From Gambelia wislizenii (Eukaryota; Chordata; Lepidosauria; Squamata; Crotaphytidae), in assembly GCA_030847615.1 (NCBI GenBank), contig JAUMIR010000005.1, positions 108,405,116-108,469,115 on the forward strand: a stretch of DNA of 64,000 bases, written 5' to 3'. The position numbers and the translations under genes are program-made. Numbering within the stretch: the stretch's first letter is position 1; each line of letters begins with the position of its first letter. The notes under the pieces are model-generated. The model made no database searches. It was given only the letters and a program-made list of their open reading frames with translations, and had not been told where the DNA came from. This document shows, one piece after another, positions 21,134 to 33,109 of the stretch.

Positions 21134-21421
21134 AGTCAGGCAGAGCTCCATCTTGCCTCAGCCCAGAAGCAGAATGGCCCTCCCTCCACCCCAACTGCCA
21201 CTGCCCTGGCCAAGGAGGGAGAGAAGGAGAGTCAGGCAGAGCTCCATCTTGCCTCAGCCCAGAAGCAGAACGGCCCTCCCTCCACCCCAACTGCCATTGC
21301 CCTGGCCAAGAAGGGAGAGAAGGAAAGACAGGCACAACTCCATCTTGCCTTGGCCCAGAAGCAGAATGGACCTCCCTCCATCCCAACTGCCATTGCCCTG
21401 GCCAAGGAGGGAGAGAAGAGA
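21134..21421. repeat. Minisatellite, three copies of a 96-bp unit
   Basis: Units start at 21134, 21230 and 21326, exactly 96 bp apart; the first two are almost identical and the third is more diverged. Because 96 is divisible by three, frames stay open through the array on both strands, giving 32-residue protein repeats rich in Pro, Ala and Gln. There is no start context, splice site or family match, so I do not call a gene. It abuts a LINE 3'-tail-like sequence at 21425. Confidence 0.9.
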
Positions 21422-21424
21422 ATG

Positions 21425-21572
21425 CTAGACTTAATCCCTTCCCCTGTTGTGCTCCCCTTTCCTTTTGTATCATGTCTTCATTAGATTGTAAGCTTGAGGG
21501 CAGGGAACTGTTTTGTTGTTCTTTTTCTTGTAAAGTGCTATGTACATTTATGGTGCTATAGAAATAAAAGAG
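21425..21572 (+). repeat. LINE/SINE 3'-tail-like repeat
   Basis: 'agattgtaagcttgagggcaggga' followed by 'tatgtacatttatggtgctatagaaataaa' is the tail found at many squamate retroposon ends. A diverged reverse-oriented copy is at 43590-43690. The parent element is not identified. Confidence 0.5.
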
Positions 21573-22749
21573 TTTTTAAAAAAAACTCTAGGAAAAGCTA
21601 CAAAGGCTTTTCCCTTGGAGTTTTTGCCATTTTTGCCCCCACTCCTCTGTCACAAAACAGTGAAACAACATGGATTACCATTAGGCCAGGTTGTCTTCTC
21701 CTCACATGTAAGGAGTATTTTTGCTATTTAGAAAACCCTTTACTATCTTGAACAACAGATTGGTCCATTACCTTTGACTTTCCCTCATTTCCAAGCTGCT
21801 TCTTAGAAGAAGCAGAACCGAAACTAAAAATATTTTCAGTGCAAATAACTGCATCATTAATTGTGAAGGGGGGGCATGCTGCATATCAACTGCTTTTGAA
21901 GCATACTTTTTTGTTTAAAGGGGAAATTCCTAAGCCCTCTGGGACATTCACTAGTCATTCAACCTATCTAAGTTAGCTCTGTGGATTGTTGCCATACTGT
22001 TTCTCAAGAAACACAGAAACTGGTCATTTTAAACTCTCATTTCCCCCCCTCTGGTGCCAATATGCTCCAAACTGAACTATCATCTCCACTTCCCAGCCAG
22101 TGTGCTCCCTGTTATCAACATTCTCTAAGCATCCTTACAAACTGTACTTCAGAAGATTCAGTTCCCCCAGGAGGGATACGCTAATGGAGAGAGATCAAGT
22201 ACTGAGCACAGACTGCCAATAGACACTGAGAAGATGTACATTTGGAACAACAACCCAGGGGAGACACAATTTGGAATGAGATCAAACAACACCACATGGT
22301 TATTAGGTGTCCAAGAGAGACATATTTTGTTAACAAAGTTCAAATTGCCTTATAACACCAGTAAGATATCTGGGACTGTGTTGAGAAAGAAATGAAATAC
22401 TGTTATATAAATGGACATTTATTACCTTCAACAACAGACTATTTTGGCTGCTGATATAATATAATTTGCTGAGCTGACACTAGATACTAACACACACAAC
22501 TATGATGCAAAAATTCAAACTAGAATTACATAGTAAAACATTGATACTACAATAGTTTTATTTGTCTGTGGTACCAGACAAAACTTTCTGGTAAAACAAT
22601 GTATTTGGAACAACAAATCAGATACTACTGACATACTTACATTAGGTAGAGGAACCACAAAGAATGTGAGAAATAAAAGAACAATACAACAAGTTACTGT
22701 ATAAAATGTGGGACCAGCAGTAATGATGACAACTACAATAACTGATCCC
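21573..22749. other. Unassigned non-coding sequence
   Basis: Nothing recognised. Confidence 0.5.
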
Positions 22750-24300
22750 CTTTGCAATCCACTGCTGCTGTCTTTAGGAATTTGCAGTGGATTTTTTGAG
22801 CTGCTACTGCAAAGGTGTCAACCTTGAGTGTAATGGATTTAGAATGATCCCCCAGGAGGTCACAAACAATATCAGGCAACATCCAACCTGCCTTCAGTCT
22901 CAAGAGGTCTGCCAAGAAAGGCCCCTGGGGGTCACTATACAGTATAATGGGCAGGGTAATAAATAGTAAACTAGGTCTTTCATGTCTCCAGAGCCAAATA
23001 CATAGTTGCTGTGTGTAGGAGGGCCCTTTATAACTTCCCTCTAAATGAGCTGATTGCACTGTTTAAAAACAGAGGAAGTAAGCTTTTCTAAAGGCAAAAA
23101 AGGTGGAGCCCTGGAAATATTGTTTAAAATATTGTTTTCTCTTTAGAAGGCTGTACCAAGAACACTTGCTGTTGGCCAGTTTCATAAGAATCAAACTCAA
23201 AAATCCTACCTCTAATAAAATATTTGCCCTTGTGGGTTACTGTGATCTGGACATCCCCATCCACCTTGAGCAGGTTGCTCAGTGCAACATAGTTTTGTTA
23301 AATTACAGTCCTCTAAGCTCATGAACCTTTTCCCACAGACATTTTATGGATTCTAGCCTTAATAGAAGGGAGGTCAATGAGTCTTACCAATGAGCAGAGT
23401 ACTCCTGGAGGGAGTGCCAGCACTCCCTTAAGAAACTTATTCTGAAGGGTCTCAACTATTGCAGCCTGACCTTGTCCCCGCATTTCTACTCTATATAGCA
23501 GTTTTGGCCAAGCTTTGGCTAAAAAGACTCTTAAGATGGGGCCTACCAGGGAACCTCCATTGACCCTTCCAAAAGTTGGTATTGCTTTTGCTGGCCTCCA
23601 GACTACAAATTTTGCTGTCTCTAAATGAAGTTCCCAGTTTCCATTTTAATAAAGATGTGCCATTACTGAATCAATTGGCCATCTAAGTGCCATTTATTAA
23701 GGCACTTCTTCTTAATAACCAAATTCTCCCAACCGCAAAGCCTGCTTACTTTTCTTAAAAGTCTCCTCAAACCTATCTGGGTGATAGAGGAACATATCAT
23801 CAGCATATGACAGCATTTGGATCTTTCTGTGTCCAACAGGAGGTGGAAAACAGTGTGCAAAATGCAAATTAGAAACTAAATTGTTCACATAGAAATTAAA
23901 CAGAAAATGGGCAAAAAGGCAACCATACCTGATCCCTCTTCTGGTATTAATTTTGTCAAAGAGAGTACCTGTTAGAGTACCACACTCTCAGATCAGTGTG
24001 GGAGTACAATTGCTGCCACAAAAGAAATAGATGTTTATCTATGTCCGTGTGTGGTAATTTTCCCCAAAGGTGCTGTCTATCCAATAGGTTGAATACTGAA
24101 GTAAAATCCACAAGCCTTCCTTTTGGTTTCTTCAGGCTTTTTTGAATCAGATGTATGAGCACAAAACATTGATCAACTATGCTGCTACCATGCTGAAATC
24201 CAGCCTGTTCTTCTGTTATGATGTCATTTTCCTTTGCCCAGCTTTGGCAAAGAATCAGATCTTTTGTGGTCTATATTGCTTTTAAAGGACAGAGATAACC
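22750..24300 (-). mobile_element. LINE reverse-transcriptase fragment, clade uncertain
   Basis: Minus-strand frames, broken by stops and shifts, read in order: 'QCFVLIHLIQKSLKKPKGRL', 'DFTSVFNLLDRQHLWGKL' (RT motif A; near 24060-24130), 'DKHLFLLWQQLYSHTDL', a motif B remnant near 23930, and 'LSYADDMFLYHPDRF' (motif C YADD, near 23780-23810). The catalytic YADD survives. The palm layout shows a non-LTR retrotransposon. It is neither CR1 (FADD) nor Bov-B nor L1 by these motifs; an R4-like or other clade is possible. No endonuclease was recognised. Confidence 0.7.
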
Positions 24301-24419
24301 TAAGCATACATTTACCAAGAAACAAGTTCCATTTAATTCAGGGTGATTTACCCTTAGACAAGTGTGGAGAACACTGAATGTTTAGTTATCCACCTTTAAC
24401 TGGACTATAGCCAATAACA

Positions 24420-24505
24420 CTTGTTTATTTTATTAAGTTTTATACCTCACCCTTCTCCCATGCAAAATTTCAATAAAATAATTTAAAACAAAATAAAATA
24501 ACAAG
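24420..24505. repeat. Interspersed repeat tail fragment
   Basis: 'tttattaagttttatacctcacccttctccc' is the same kind of reversed retroposon tail as at 14264-14420. Too short to classify. Confidence 0.4.
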
Positions 24506-24909
24506 TACATAGAAAATAATGTCCACATGATGACCGATACCAGCATTCTTCTACTTAAAGAAATGTTTTCACTGTAGAACAAGGATGCCATACACAATTA
24601 TGCCAATTGCACAAATAAATATGCAACCATACCATCTGTAGCAGGGCATTTGCATGGTGGCACTGCCTATGTGGATAGTCTTCCTTTGGATATTAGACAT
24701 GATCTAAAAATTCTTACTTACTAATAGGTTGAAAATATACCTATTTAAGGAAAACTTCCTGGTGTAGTATAGCCTATCAGGTTTTTCATGGGGATTGTAC
24801 ATTCTGTATATTGATTTTTTAAAATGTATTGTTTTATATTGTTGTGTACCACTTTGAAATCTTTTGATGTAAGTGATTTATGAATATTCATGTACAAACA
24901 AAGGATTAT
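24506..24909. other. Unassigned non-coding sequence
   Basis: AT-rich; possibly the far 3' region of a LINE, but no diagnostic block was found. Confidence 0.35.
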
Positions 24910-25385
24910 TTGAATGTTTCTGGGGGCTTCTATGACCCTACCTGATCTTCTTCTGAGGTTTTCAGGGGAAGGCTTTCTTTCTGTTCCACCACCCACTCAG
25001 TTGTATTTGGAGAGGTTGAGGGAGAGAGCCTCCTCAGTTGCTGGTCCTAATTTGTGAACTCCCTCCCATGGGAAGCTTGAATGGCCTCTGTTTGTTCTGT
25101 TTCCACCAGCACGCAAGGATCTGTCTACTGAGGCAGGCCTTTGACCTTTAAGCTACTGTGGCAGAATGAACTTTTTAATGGGGTGTATTCTCCTTCTGCC
25201 TTTTTGCTGTGTTTTACGTGTTCTCATTGTTGTTATTTAATGTTTTTAATGGAACTGGTCATCTGATTTTTTTTTAAAAAAGGTTTTTTAACCAAATAGA
25301 TTGTAGTGTGCTTTGTTTTTAATCTCATGTGAGCTGCCTTGTGTCCTGGGCAGGGAGAAAGATGGTAAATAAATAAATAAAATTA
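24910..25385 (+). mobile_element. L2-type LINE 3' end
   Basis: The block 'gagagagcctcctcagttgctggtcctaatttgtgaactccctccca' (about 25020-25070) and the ending 'tgagctgccttgtgtcctgggcagggagaaagatggtaaataaataaataa' (about 25328-25380) are the ORF2 C-terminal/3' UTR pattern of squamate L2 elements. Only the last part of the element is present (5'-truncated). Confidence 0.65.
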
Positions 25386-26487
25386 CTGCTAAAAGTGAAA
25401 GTCTGCTCTTGCAAGTATATTGAACATGAGATTTCAGCATTAGGGGAAGTAGAAATACTGTAGAAATGAAAAGACAGACTTCCCAGGACTCTTGTCTAAA
25501 TCAATAATCCATGAAACTGATGCAAAGAAATGTTTTGCACAATTAGAACAAGCTTCTGGTTCTTAATCCTAAAGATATGGTATCTGTCACCTTCCCTATA
25601 CTTTGTCAACTGAGCTGAAACTGACTGGCTTAGAATCAAATATATTTCAGTTCAATTGCCACTGGCTTGCTCTGTAGTTCTATCACTTTAATGCTAGCAA
25701 GCTAATGACCACAAGATGGCAGCTTACTAAATATTAAAGCAGGCATGAAATCAGCTAATGGAAACCAAACACAATCCAAATTTCTTCAATTTCTAACATA
25801 GATTTTTTAAAAAAAATGTTTAATGTGCTCCAGCCATGACAGAATCATCTCTTATTGGCATCACACATCTCTTATGCACCAGTCCGCAGACATCCTTTAA
25901 AAACTGCAAGATGCTGATGGTGGTCTCCATAATAACTGGAGGTTGTCTTCCTATATGTGAGGGAGGCACTCTGCTGCCTTCTGTACCTTGAAAGCAATCA
26001 TGGTGCAGTGAACCTGAGTCACACTTATCAAGAATGGGTGCCATGGTGACAATAGTAATTTTTTTATTGGAATGATTGTATTTACTGTGAAAGGAGGCTC
26101 AGATGCATGTCTAACCACTGAATTCCATTCCAGAAGTCTCCCATAGATATGTCTTTATTTATTCAGAGCTTGCAAAAGGGTCCTGTTACATCTCCAACAA
26201 TTGTGTTAGTATATTATACTTCTGCTCCTTAGATATGTTTCTCTAACTTCTTTATCACAGTAGAAGGAATCATACCTTCACCACTTTTCTTTGTATCATT
26301 GAAATAAATTGTATCTTGTGACACATATGTGAATAGTTACACATTTTGTCATGTCCATGATTAAGTGTTTCTGTTTAAATGACCCTTCTAGAAAGTGATA
26401 TTTCACTGTGATGGAAATATTTCCTATAAGTTCTTCCATCCTTTATCCTTCCATGGTTGTTCCTTCTTACACTCTATGTGACATATA
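25386..26487. other. Unassigned non-coding sequence
   Basis: A 74-codon minus-strand frame (25820-26044) begins with ATG but matches no family I know and lacks splice signals that would make it an exon. Nothing else recognised. Confidence 0.5.
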
Positions 26488-26530
26488 AAGGATTGTTGTT
26501 GTTGTTGTGTGCATTGATAGTCAGGTTAAA
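26488..26530 (-). mobile_element. Sauria SINE tail fragment
   Basis: A (GTT)n run followed by 'gtgtgcattgatagtcagg', a decayed Bov-B/Sauria 3' tail in minus orientation. Confidence 0.4.
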
Positions 26531-27200
26531 TTATTCTGCTGAAAGCATAAAGTGTTTATCTCATGCTTTTATCAGCCACCAACTGCTCATAAACTGAAAA
26601 TATGAGAACTGGGGGAGAGAAAAAGAGAGTGGGGCTGAAAGTAAAGAGTTATAGGGAGTGAGAGATTATTTTTTCAGTAATAGCAATTTCCAATAATTTG
26701 GAGATTAAAGGAGAAAGAAAAATCCTACAAATGGTGTAAAATAGCAACTAAATGTGTCAATGCTTAATCAAGGCCACTGAGAAGTACCAATTGCCTGTTA
26801 GACCCGTGCTTGTGTAAAGAGATTGGGGTTGTAGCAAACAGTAACTTGTTGGCAGTCTAGTTTGTAGTTTAGGCTGGGCTGCCACCACCTGAAAGAACAA
26901 TTGCTGTTCTCAAACGCTCATTAGGTGAGAAAGGACCACATGATAAACCCCAACCATATGGATTAATATTCACTCTTGGCTCTTGGCCACACAGTCTGAC
27001 TGCATGGGAAGTAGGAAAGTAGTAATAGCAGTAGTGGAATGAGACAAGGTTTGACTGACAAACTTGCAAGCTGAGATGGTTACAATTGTCTCCTTAATAC
27101 TGAATGACAGATAATATCTTGTACAGAAGCCTATGCTATAGCTTTCAGAACAGCATCCCATCACTGCTGAATCTCCACACAGCAATTAAGTTTAGTGGGT
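26531..27200. other. Unassigned non-coding sequence
   Basis: Nothing recognised. Confidence 0.5.
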
Positions 27201-27410
27201 ATTGCTGTTGACTGCCTTCAAGTAGGTTCCAGCTTATGGCATCCCCAAGGTGAACCTGTCATAGGATTTTAATTGTCAAGATTTGTTCAGAGAGGGTTTG
27301 CAATTGCCTTCCTCTGGGGCTGAGAGGTTTGCATGGCAAAGTGGGGATTTGAACTATTGTCTCTCAGAGCCCTAGCCCAGCAGACAAACAACTACATCAC
27401 TCTGGCTCAC
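27201..27410 (-). mobile_element. Sauria SINE
   Basis: Minus orientation. The left side is the Bov-B-like tail ('gccttcaagtaggttccagcttatgg'), the middle has 'aagatttgttcagagagggtttgcaattgccttcctctggggctgagag', and the tRNA-like head with a B-box-like GATTTGAAC (about 27346) and 'ctacatcactctggctc' lies at the right. Complete but diverged. Confidence 0.82.
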
Positions 27411-27531
27411 TTCAAGGTCAGTGGATTAACTTGGGCCAAACAAATACCATAAGCATAAGCTACCTCATAGTTTGGTTGAATGGTTCATAAAAGTGGGGTC
27501 AAATCTTGTTAATAAGAGTGAAATGCATAGT

Positions 27532-28003
27532 TGTAGTAGAAATATTTATTTATTTGTTTATATTACTTATTTGTGAAATAGACCAGGGTCAAGAGGCCAT
27601 AAATGAGAACAGAGTCCAAACAGTGAGGTAGTGGAGTCAGTAAACAGTCCAAGAGTCATAAATCCAATACTTGCAATAGCCAAGACAGGTTGTCAAGAGC
27701 TGAACTGGAAGATTGCTTCCAGTAGTTTGACTAGAGAAAGCCCCCTGCTTATAAAGGAAGCTAGCTCAGCCAGCATCTACATTCCAGATAGAATTTAAGG
27801 AGTGTGTTTCACAACTATGTACATGTAGCCTTTTGCTCCATCTGCAGGGGATGGTCTGTGCCAGATAGTCTTCTGGCTCCCTACTATGAATCTTGCTGAA
27901 ATGGAGGAGGACTCAGCTGGTTATCAGGCTGGCTATTAGGCATCTGCTCCAGGTATGGTGCATCTGCTTCATCTTCCAAGGACAATCAAGGGGGGACATG
28001 ACA
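27532..28003 (-). mobile_element. Candidate solo LTR, about 470 bp
   Basis: Minus-strand reading starts TGTCATGTCC (28003 downward) and ends ...TACTACA (27532), giving TG...CA ends. It has a TATA-like CCTTTATAAG (complement of about 27748-27757) and AATAAATA near the end (complement of about 27543-27556). No matching target duplication was seen at the assumed ends, so the borders are tentative. Ty3/Gypsy origin is likely from the general form but not proven. Confidence 0.45.
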
Positions 28004-28044
28004 TTATATTGAGAAATGCATTATGGCAGAAAGTTACAAGAGTA

Positions 28045-28264
28045 AGTGTGGCATAGTGGTTTGAGTGTTGGTCTAGGACTCCCGGAGACCAAAGTTCACA
28101 TCTTCACTTCTCCATGAAAATCTACTGGGCAAGTCACATTCTCTCAGCCTCAAGCAGGGCAATAGAAAATTCCTTCTGAACAAACCTTGCCAAGAAAACC
28201 CTGTCATAAATTCACCTTAGGGTTGCCAAAAGCTGGAAAAAATTGAAGGCATGCAACAACATAA
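28045..28264 (+). mobile_element. Sauria SINE
   Basis: Plus orientation: tRNA-like head 'gtgtggcatagtggtttgag' (A-box region) from 28045, a decayed B box near 28095, 'gggcaagtcacattctctcagcctc' (about 28130), 'ccttgccaagaaaaccctg' and the Bov-B-like end 'ggttgccaaaagctgg...ggcatgcaacaac'. Fairly old copy. Confidence 0.82.
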
Positions 28265-30410
28265 AGTTGCATTCCAGTCATGAACTCTTCTTTTGTCCTT
28301 CTAGAAAATAAGGCCAAGGGATAGCGAATGTGTATCTGCTTCTAATGGCTGCTTCTAATGTTCATGAGAAACAAACAGAACCATTTGGCTAAGATCCAGT
28401 GGATACCTGGGCCCAACTATCCAGGAATTAGAACTTTTTCTCCCCCCTCCTCCCACTCCCCGTTGTGCTAAATATTTGTTCCAGCCAGTTTTCCAGCCCC
28501 CTAACCTCACTTCAGGTTTTTATGGTGCACACAGGGTGGTAGAAAGGAGAAAAGTTGTTTTTGTGATGTTGGCCTATCCAGGCTGGCCCTGCAGTTCCTA
28601 ATCTTGAATACCTACAACACTAACCATACCCTAATTCCCCCTTCAGAATTCCTTCTTGGATTTTGGGTTGCTGGGCCTCCAGGTGATCCTGATGTGGACT
28701 TATTGGATCAGTGTGACCATCCTTTGGTTCATGCTGAATAAAGCCAGTCTGAATCAGAGTTAACAACTTAACAAGCAAATTAATGTTATTTACTTTATCC
28801 TGTAGAACAGTAGAAGTGCCAACAAATTCCAGTACATAGTTCTCCCAAATGACCCTCTCAACTGACATCTCTCAACTGTCTCTTTTTAAAAAAATCTTCC
28901 CCTCACTCACAGAGGCCCATCCCTCCCATAACAGAGTTCTCTGTGCTGGGATTGTATGCCCTCTGCTGTTCCAAGCATTGTTTCATACTCATTCATCCAA
29001 GAGCCATTCAGTTACATATTTCCAAGTTGTTACCCTTTTTGCTTTTCATGTTCCAGTTTCACATTATTAAATCTGGTAGAAGTGGCAGTATCCAGTGAAA
29101 GTACACCCTTGCATCCTGGTATTTCCTCACAACCACCACCACCACCACCAAATAGTCAAAGCAGAATATTAAAGGTATGCTGGATCAAATTTATACTCAA
29201 TCTGAAAACAGCTCTCATCTTCCTATCCCATGTAACAGTAGTAACAGCTACAAGATGTTGTCATTTTAAACCTCACTGGCAAACTTTTCATGCAAGTTGT
29301 TCTGAAGCACATTTACCTGTAAGTAATGAAGATATGAACATCTGTCAGTATCATTTTCATGGTGTTTCTCAAAAGCCCATCAGCTTTCCCTGTTCATCCA
29401 AGTTCCATATCACATTGCAAAACATTTGCCCCATTCTACTCATTTGGAAATTTGTGTTTATTTCTATTCATTTTCCCCAAAACATACACAGTCTGCATGC
29501 TTTTTTTTTTTTTACCATTGTCAAAGGTATATTTATGTGTGCTTGTCAAATATGTGTGTTCTAGGTATGCACATTTTTTAAATGTACATCTGGTTTTGTG
29601 TCATTTTTTTTCTTTGCCAAAGTGCATTGATGCCCAGAAATGTACAACTTTTCTAGGAAGGATGTGCTTTGTTTTACTGTACCATCTCAGATTTATGAAT
29701 ATTTGTTTGTCAGAAAATGCAGTCTCAACAATCTTTCCCATTCTTAGTTAAAAAATAATCTCCTTGAATTCAGTGTTTTCCCCTCCAAGAATTATGTAAT
29801 TCCCTCCCCCAAAATACTAACCAACTCATTGAGATTTCTCCATAGTAAATATCCTAGAGATGTAACTTTAAGTCTTATAAAACCTGAATTGTCAATGATG
29901 ACCCAACAATTAATCTGGGTTCATACTGTTTTAAATTCCATTCTCTTTAATATTTCTATGTTCTCTGGGGGGGCATATACATGATGAAAATTTCATGAGA
30001 TGAACTCGTGATGAACCCTGGTTGTTCACATGTCCATCATGATGATCTTGAGCTTTTCGGAGGGGGGGGGGCACCATATATCCTCCAAGGAGCGTGAGTT
30101 TCCATACCTTAGTTTGTCCCATCTTTTAAAAAAAGTCTTGGGAGGTTGCGGAAAATTTGATATGTGAACAGGTCAGGACAAAATATCTTGGGAGTAGGTG
30201 ATGGCAGGAAATTGAGGTGGGCAGGAGTGGGCTCAGAGTTCAGAGAAGAAGGGGTCAGTCACCCTCCCCGTCCCCTGCATGGAGACTTGTATTTTTAAAA
30301 GGCTTGTATGTCTTTGCCATCAATCTCCCTTTAAAGGGACATGTGTTTTTTAAATGGATTCTCTCACTGCCAACCACTCAGCTTCTTTGCCCCTCCCCAT
30401 CTTCCCTCCT
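28265..30410. other. Unassigned non-coding sequence
   Basis: Contains a short (CCA)n run near 29131-29149, a poly-T run near 29502 and a poly-G run near 30061. Frames of 202 and 130 codons at 28956-29564 and 29359-29751 (+) have no domain and are AT-rich chance frames. Confidence 0.5.
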
Positions 30411-30600
30411 GAAAGCAAAGCAGGCGCAGGCACGGACTTGTGTGTGTGTGCCTCAGTAGATTGCAAACCACTCGGTGTCCCAGCTGAAAGCAAAGCAGGC
30501 ACATGGGGCGTGTGTGTGTGTGTCTCAGTAGATTGCAAACCACTCGGCTTCCTGGCTGAAAGCAAAGCAGGTGTGCGGGGCGTGTGTGTGCCTAGATACC
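30411..30600. repeat. Minisatellite, about 2.6 copies of a 72-75-bp unit
   Basis: GAAAGCAAAGCAGG recurs at 30411, 30486 and 30558. Each unit also carries a (GT)n core and 'agattgcaaaccactcgg'. The length change between units comes from the GT run. Confidence 0.85.
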
Positions 30601-31539
30601 TTTGCAAGTTCAAGCTGACTTCAAGCTGCCTAGGTGGCTTTGCAAGTTCCTTCCTCTGTAATATAGCCTACAGCTCCTGGTATTCAAGAGTGATTCTTGT
30701 GGGTTCTTAAAGACAAACAAGTTTAATTTTGCAGTAACTTCTGTGGATTTACAGCCATGTAAATGGAGCTGGAGACCTTAAGGCAAGCCCATCAGGGTTG
30801 TTTTTTTTTCCCAAAGGAATTTTGCAGAGGGGGTTGCCTATGCCTTCCTTCTCTTACCATTGCAGAAGCTTGAGCAAACATTTGTTGCAGCCAATAGCAT
30901 TGCTCATGGTGGGAAACACCGCAGGAAATACATCACCAAGGTTGTGAAAAAATGAGTAATCACATCCTTGACTGACAGCTTGGAAACTTTTCCCATGTAT
31001 CCTGGAAACTTTTCCCATGTAAACAAACAACGAAAAAACATGGGATACTATGTCTTAGGATCTCGCTTTTGTCAACCTTTGGAAAAGGTTGTCATGTAAA
31101 CAACAATCCTGGGATATTGTTCATCCAGGGACAAATTGTATAAACAACAAGGGACGAACTCGGGATCATGAAATCCTGTTTCTCCCTATGATAAAAACTG
31201 TCATGTAACTGACACCTGGTTTTTGTTTTTTTTATGACATTGAGATCAATTTTTTATATGATCTTCTGTTATTTTCTAGACCACACTGTTGTGACATTCC
31301 AAAATGAGGGTGAGGTGGAGGGATAAAGTCATTTTATTTAGTGTCTCTCAATATGGACACATGTATGAGAGGTCTTCTCCACCACAATATATTATTGAAA
31401 GTTAGTAGTACATTTGCTAATGTGGAAATTCCATTCACCAAATTTAATATTGATTGATTCAAAGATCTTTAGAAATATGTTAGCACCTTGAGGCTACAAT
31501 CTTATACCCACTTACCTCAGTTCAGTGAGACATTTCTTT
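30601..31539. other. Unassigned non-coding sequence
   Basis: Holds a short direct repeat 'ggaaacttttcccatgta' (about 30981 and 31003) and a small hairpin 'caacctttggaaaaggttg' near 31073. Not classified. Confidence 0.5.
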
Positions 31540-31965
31540 GAAGGTAGACACAGAAATAAGGAGACCAGACACAAATAAACAGACCACACATATAGCTGGG
31601 ATATAAAGGGCCACTTTTATTTACTTATAACCTATTTAACCCCATTCTGAGAGATCTGCAATGGGGGAGCAACCAAGTGTGGGAATTGTTAGGGCAGGAG
31701 GTTAACTCCAGACCCCCTCCCCAACTTCCCTTGGGCGAAAACACCTGAACCCCAGGGAGAACCCATAAGCTAGGTTGCTCCCCAGTCAGTCTACATCTGG
31801 AAGGCTGGACCAAAAGTCCCTCCCTCAATTTGCATAAATTAAAGGGAGGGGTTTATCCCACAGGCCAGCCCCAGAGGAGGACACTTTCCCTACCCCAGTG
31901 ACCACACTGGGAACCCTATAACAGCAAAGCCAGATATGGTCATGCTGAAGCGCTACTCTTGGTCC
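31540..31965 (-). mobile_element. 3' terminal region of a Ngaro/DIRS-like element (copy 3)
   Basis: Minus-strand reading matches copies 1, 2 and 4: 'ggggctggcctgtgggataaacccctccc' (complement of about 31840-31868), 'ggggttcaggtgttttcgcccaagggaag' (complement of about 31729-31757), and an AATAAAAGTGGCCC signal (complement of about 31607-31620) with 'tgtgtggtctg' downstream. No coding domain remains. Confidence 0.6.
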
Positions 31966-31984
31966 CATGACATTACCTAATTAA

Positions 31985-32053
31985 AGTATTTATATAATTT
32001 ATATATAAAATTATTTATATAATTTATAATTTATATCATTTATATAATTTTTA
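31985..32053. repeat. AT-rich tandem (TTTATATAA)n
   Basis: Degenerate repeats of TTTATATAATT over about 70 bp. Confidence 0.8.
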
Positions 32054-32724
32054 ATAGTAAATTGTGAAGGTGCATATCAGGGCAATAGTGTCCCAATGCA
32101 CATTTGGCCCTCTTGATGCACATTGGCAGTCCTGAGGCTTGTATGGGTGGGCATTGGGAGTGTCTGATGCTCACTGGTGTCCATTGTACATCAGTCTTGA
32201 TGCACATCAGTACCCATTGCACAAGGCTCCCAATGTGGAATGGTTATGTCTCAGAAGCTCCTTGCTTAACACAGATGTTGCAAAACTGCTCAGTCTGCAA
32301 GTGATGTCTGGCAGTAATCTAGCTTTTCGGCTTTTCTATGAATTGACCACTGTTGAGTAGACCTTCATGAGACTGCATTATTTAGTTCCCGCAGGCTGCT
32401 TACACTTTGACCTTTTCCCAAGATTGTCTATTACTTTTCTTCTCTGAAAATTCTGCCCAAATATTTAGGTACCTGTGTGGTACAACATGGGATAATCTAT
32501 ATCATCACTTGATTTTGTAGTCATTGAGGGAGATACTTGTTTGTTAATCAAGTCTAGTTAAAAACTTGAATGATTTATTATCAAAGGGTATATATGGATA
32601 TAAATGAATGAATTGTGTTCATCTAGTAAACAAAACAGCAAATGTTCACTTAATACAATCAAATATGAAACACAGTAGTGATAAATGCAACAAGAAAATG
32701 TGTAAACCTTTAAGATCATCTGTG
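32054..32724. other. Unassigned non-coding sequence
   Basis: 'gatgcacat' recurs near 32113, 32208 and related places (about 32090-32220), a loose internal repetition. No gene recognised. Confidence 0.45.
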
Positions 32725-33050
32725 TAAAGCTTTGAGATCATCTGGAGAAGCCCTTCTCTTGTTCCTACCACTTTCTCAGGCATGTTTGGTGGGAACAAGG
32801 GAGAGGGCTTTCTTGGTGACTGCTCACAGATTATGAAACTCCCCAGAAAGGCCAGGATGGCCCCATCTTTACTCTCCTGATGGTGGCAGTTTTAACCAAG
32901 TTTTTATGCCACCAAGTTTTTATGAACTAACAATCGCTGGGCTAGTGAGGCTGTGTGCGGTGGTTTTAAAAAATTTAAAGGGCTTTTAAAAAGGTATTTT
33001 AATTTTTACTGAAATGTTTTTAACTTGTAAATTGTTTAATTTCTTTTTAA
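32725..33050 (+). mobile_element. L2-type LINE 3' end fragment
   Basis: 'gggaacaagggagagggctttcttggtgactgctcacag..tatgaaactcccc' (about 32790-32845) is the conserved L2 C-terminal block also seen at 24910-25385; the rest is decayed 3' UTR. Confidence 0.55.
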
Positions 33051-33051
33051 A

Positions 33052-33053
33052 TG

Positions 33054-33092
<39 letters not shown>

Positions 33093-33109
33093 GTGTGTGT
33101 GTGTGTGTG
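33052..33109. repeat. Compound microsatellite (TA)n(GT)n
   Basis: About 17 TA units followed by about 10 GT units, just after the L2 fragment. Confidence 0.95.

Noticed and set aside
21107..21561. Repeat protein encoded by the 125- or 143-codon frames
   Set aside because: The repetition follows from the 96-bp minisatellite; all three frames and the other strand are open as well, so no coding frame stands out.
25820..26044. 74-codon minus-strand frame beginning with ATG
   Set aside because: Reads like an ordinary protein segment but has no relative I recognise and lacks a clear donor or acceptor; left as unassigned.
28956..29751. 202- and 130-codon overlapping frames
   Set aside because: Two overlapping frames of low complexity in AT/pyrimidine-rich DNA, no family resemblance.
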